DNA of 12,874 bases from positions 1 through 12,874 of the forward strand of contig JAEZSL010000250.1 in the NCBI GenBank assembly GCA_023443925.1, read 5' to 3'. Shown here piece after piece: positions 12,610 to 12,874 of the stretch. The notes beneath the pieces were generated by a model, which did not search any database, was not told the origin of the DNA, and was given only the letters and a program-made list of their open reading frames with translations. The DNA is from Bacillota bacterium. GTDB taxonomy: Bacteria > Bacillota_A > Clostridia > Lachnospirales > Lachnospiraceae. The position numbers were made by a program, and so were the translations under genes. The number at the start of each line of letters is the position of its first letter. Position 1 is the stretch's first letter.

Positions 12610-12874
12610 TCAGACTGCTGCTTTACAGTGTCCTGATAATATATCTTTCAGAGCACAGGCACTGCTGCTGTGACATCTTTCGATAATTGTACTCTCATTC
12701 TCCACTGCCTGCAAGGCAGAGACAACCATTTTATGGGATACGGTATTGGTAAATAAAAAAAGTAAGTCCGGTTTCCCTACCATGGTTTTAAAATTGGCAG
12801 GCATATGTGTAAATACTTTTGCTTTGCACTTATGCTGTTTGCATATTTCTTTATATGTACAGACCATTCTATCA
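12610..12874 (-). CDS. DUF2325 protein, 5' end outside the window
   Basis: The visible 87 codons match the small DUF2325 family: CTYKEICKQHKCKAKVFTHM, then KPDLLFLFTNTVSHKMVVSAL and the closing RCHSSSACALKDIL. An ATG at 12867 exists, but it has no SD and the frame stays open to the window edge. The two codons before it read Asp-Arg, as in the conserved Gly-His-Asp-Arg-Met segment of the family, so the true start lies beyond the window. The family's function is unknown; conserved Cys, His and Ser residues suggest ligand or metal binding. It is 27 bp before the flavodoxin gene and probably shares its promoter. Confidence 0.85.
   Translation of the reverse strand, partial: DRMVCTYKEICKQHKCKAKVFTHMPANFKTMVGKPDLLFLFTNTVSHKMVVSALQAVENESTIIERCHSSSACALKDILSGHCKAAV

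Overview
The window looks like a piece of chromosome from an anaerobic, low-GC Firmicute, probably a member of the Clostridia and most likely Lachnospiraceae-like. The intergenic DNA is very AT-rich, Shine-Dalgarno (SD) sequences are strong, and promoters are of the sigma-A type. The content fits an anaerobe that handles O2 and NO: a flavodiiron protein, hemerythrin-type proteins, an FNR-like regulator and a flavodoxin. The genus assignment is inference. No rRNA, tRNA, transposase or CRISPR array was seen.

Left part (1-4301). The first 5 codons of a minus-strand gene lie at the left edge. After an AT-rich gap with one hairpin terminator comes a complete minus-strand dTDP-L-rhamnose operon, transcribed rfbA, rfbC, rfbD, rfbB from a recognisable promoter at 4273-4301.

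Middle (4437-8400), all minus strand. A small VOC/PhnB-like protein has its own promoter, and an array of seven 26-27 bp tandem repeats abuts that promoter. Next come a DUF454 membrane protein, a DUF438-hemerythrin-PAS protein, a small DUF1858 protein and a RIC/ScdA-type di-iron Fe-S repair protein. The leaders of the RIC, DUF1858 and DUF454 genes share an unusual two-hairpin cassette ending in an SD. It is present in near-identical tandem copies before RIC and DUF1858 and in diverged form before DUF454. This cassette family is the best candidate here for something undescribed.

Right part (8401-12874). A divergent MarR-family regulator with a large palindromic operator is translationally coupled to a small membrane protein. 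A Crp/Fnr regulator with four FNR-like cysteines converges on them. A palindromic-repeat cluster, a class A flavodiiron protein, a flavodoxin and a 5'-truncated DUF2325 gene follow.

How it fits together. The promoters of the RIC gene and the flavodiiron gene each carry an FNR-type palindrome (TGAT-N4-ATCA) whose centre is exactly 29.5 bp upstream of the -10 hexamer, giving about -41.5 from the likely transcription start (class II activation). Neither has a good -35. This suggests that the local FNR-like regulator, or a relative, co-activates NO/O2 detoxification (flavodiiron protein) and Fe-S repair (RIC). The flavodoxin is a possible electron donor.
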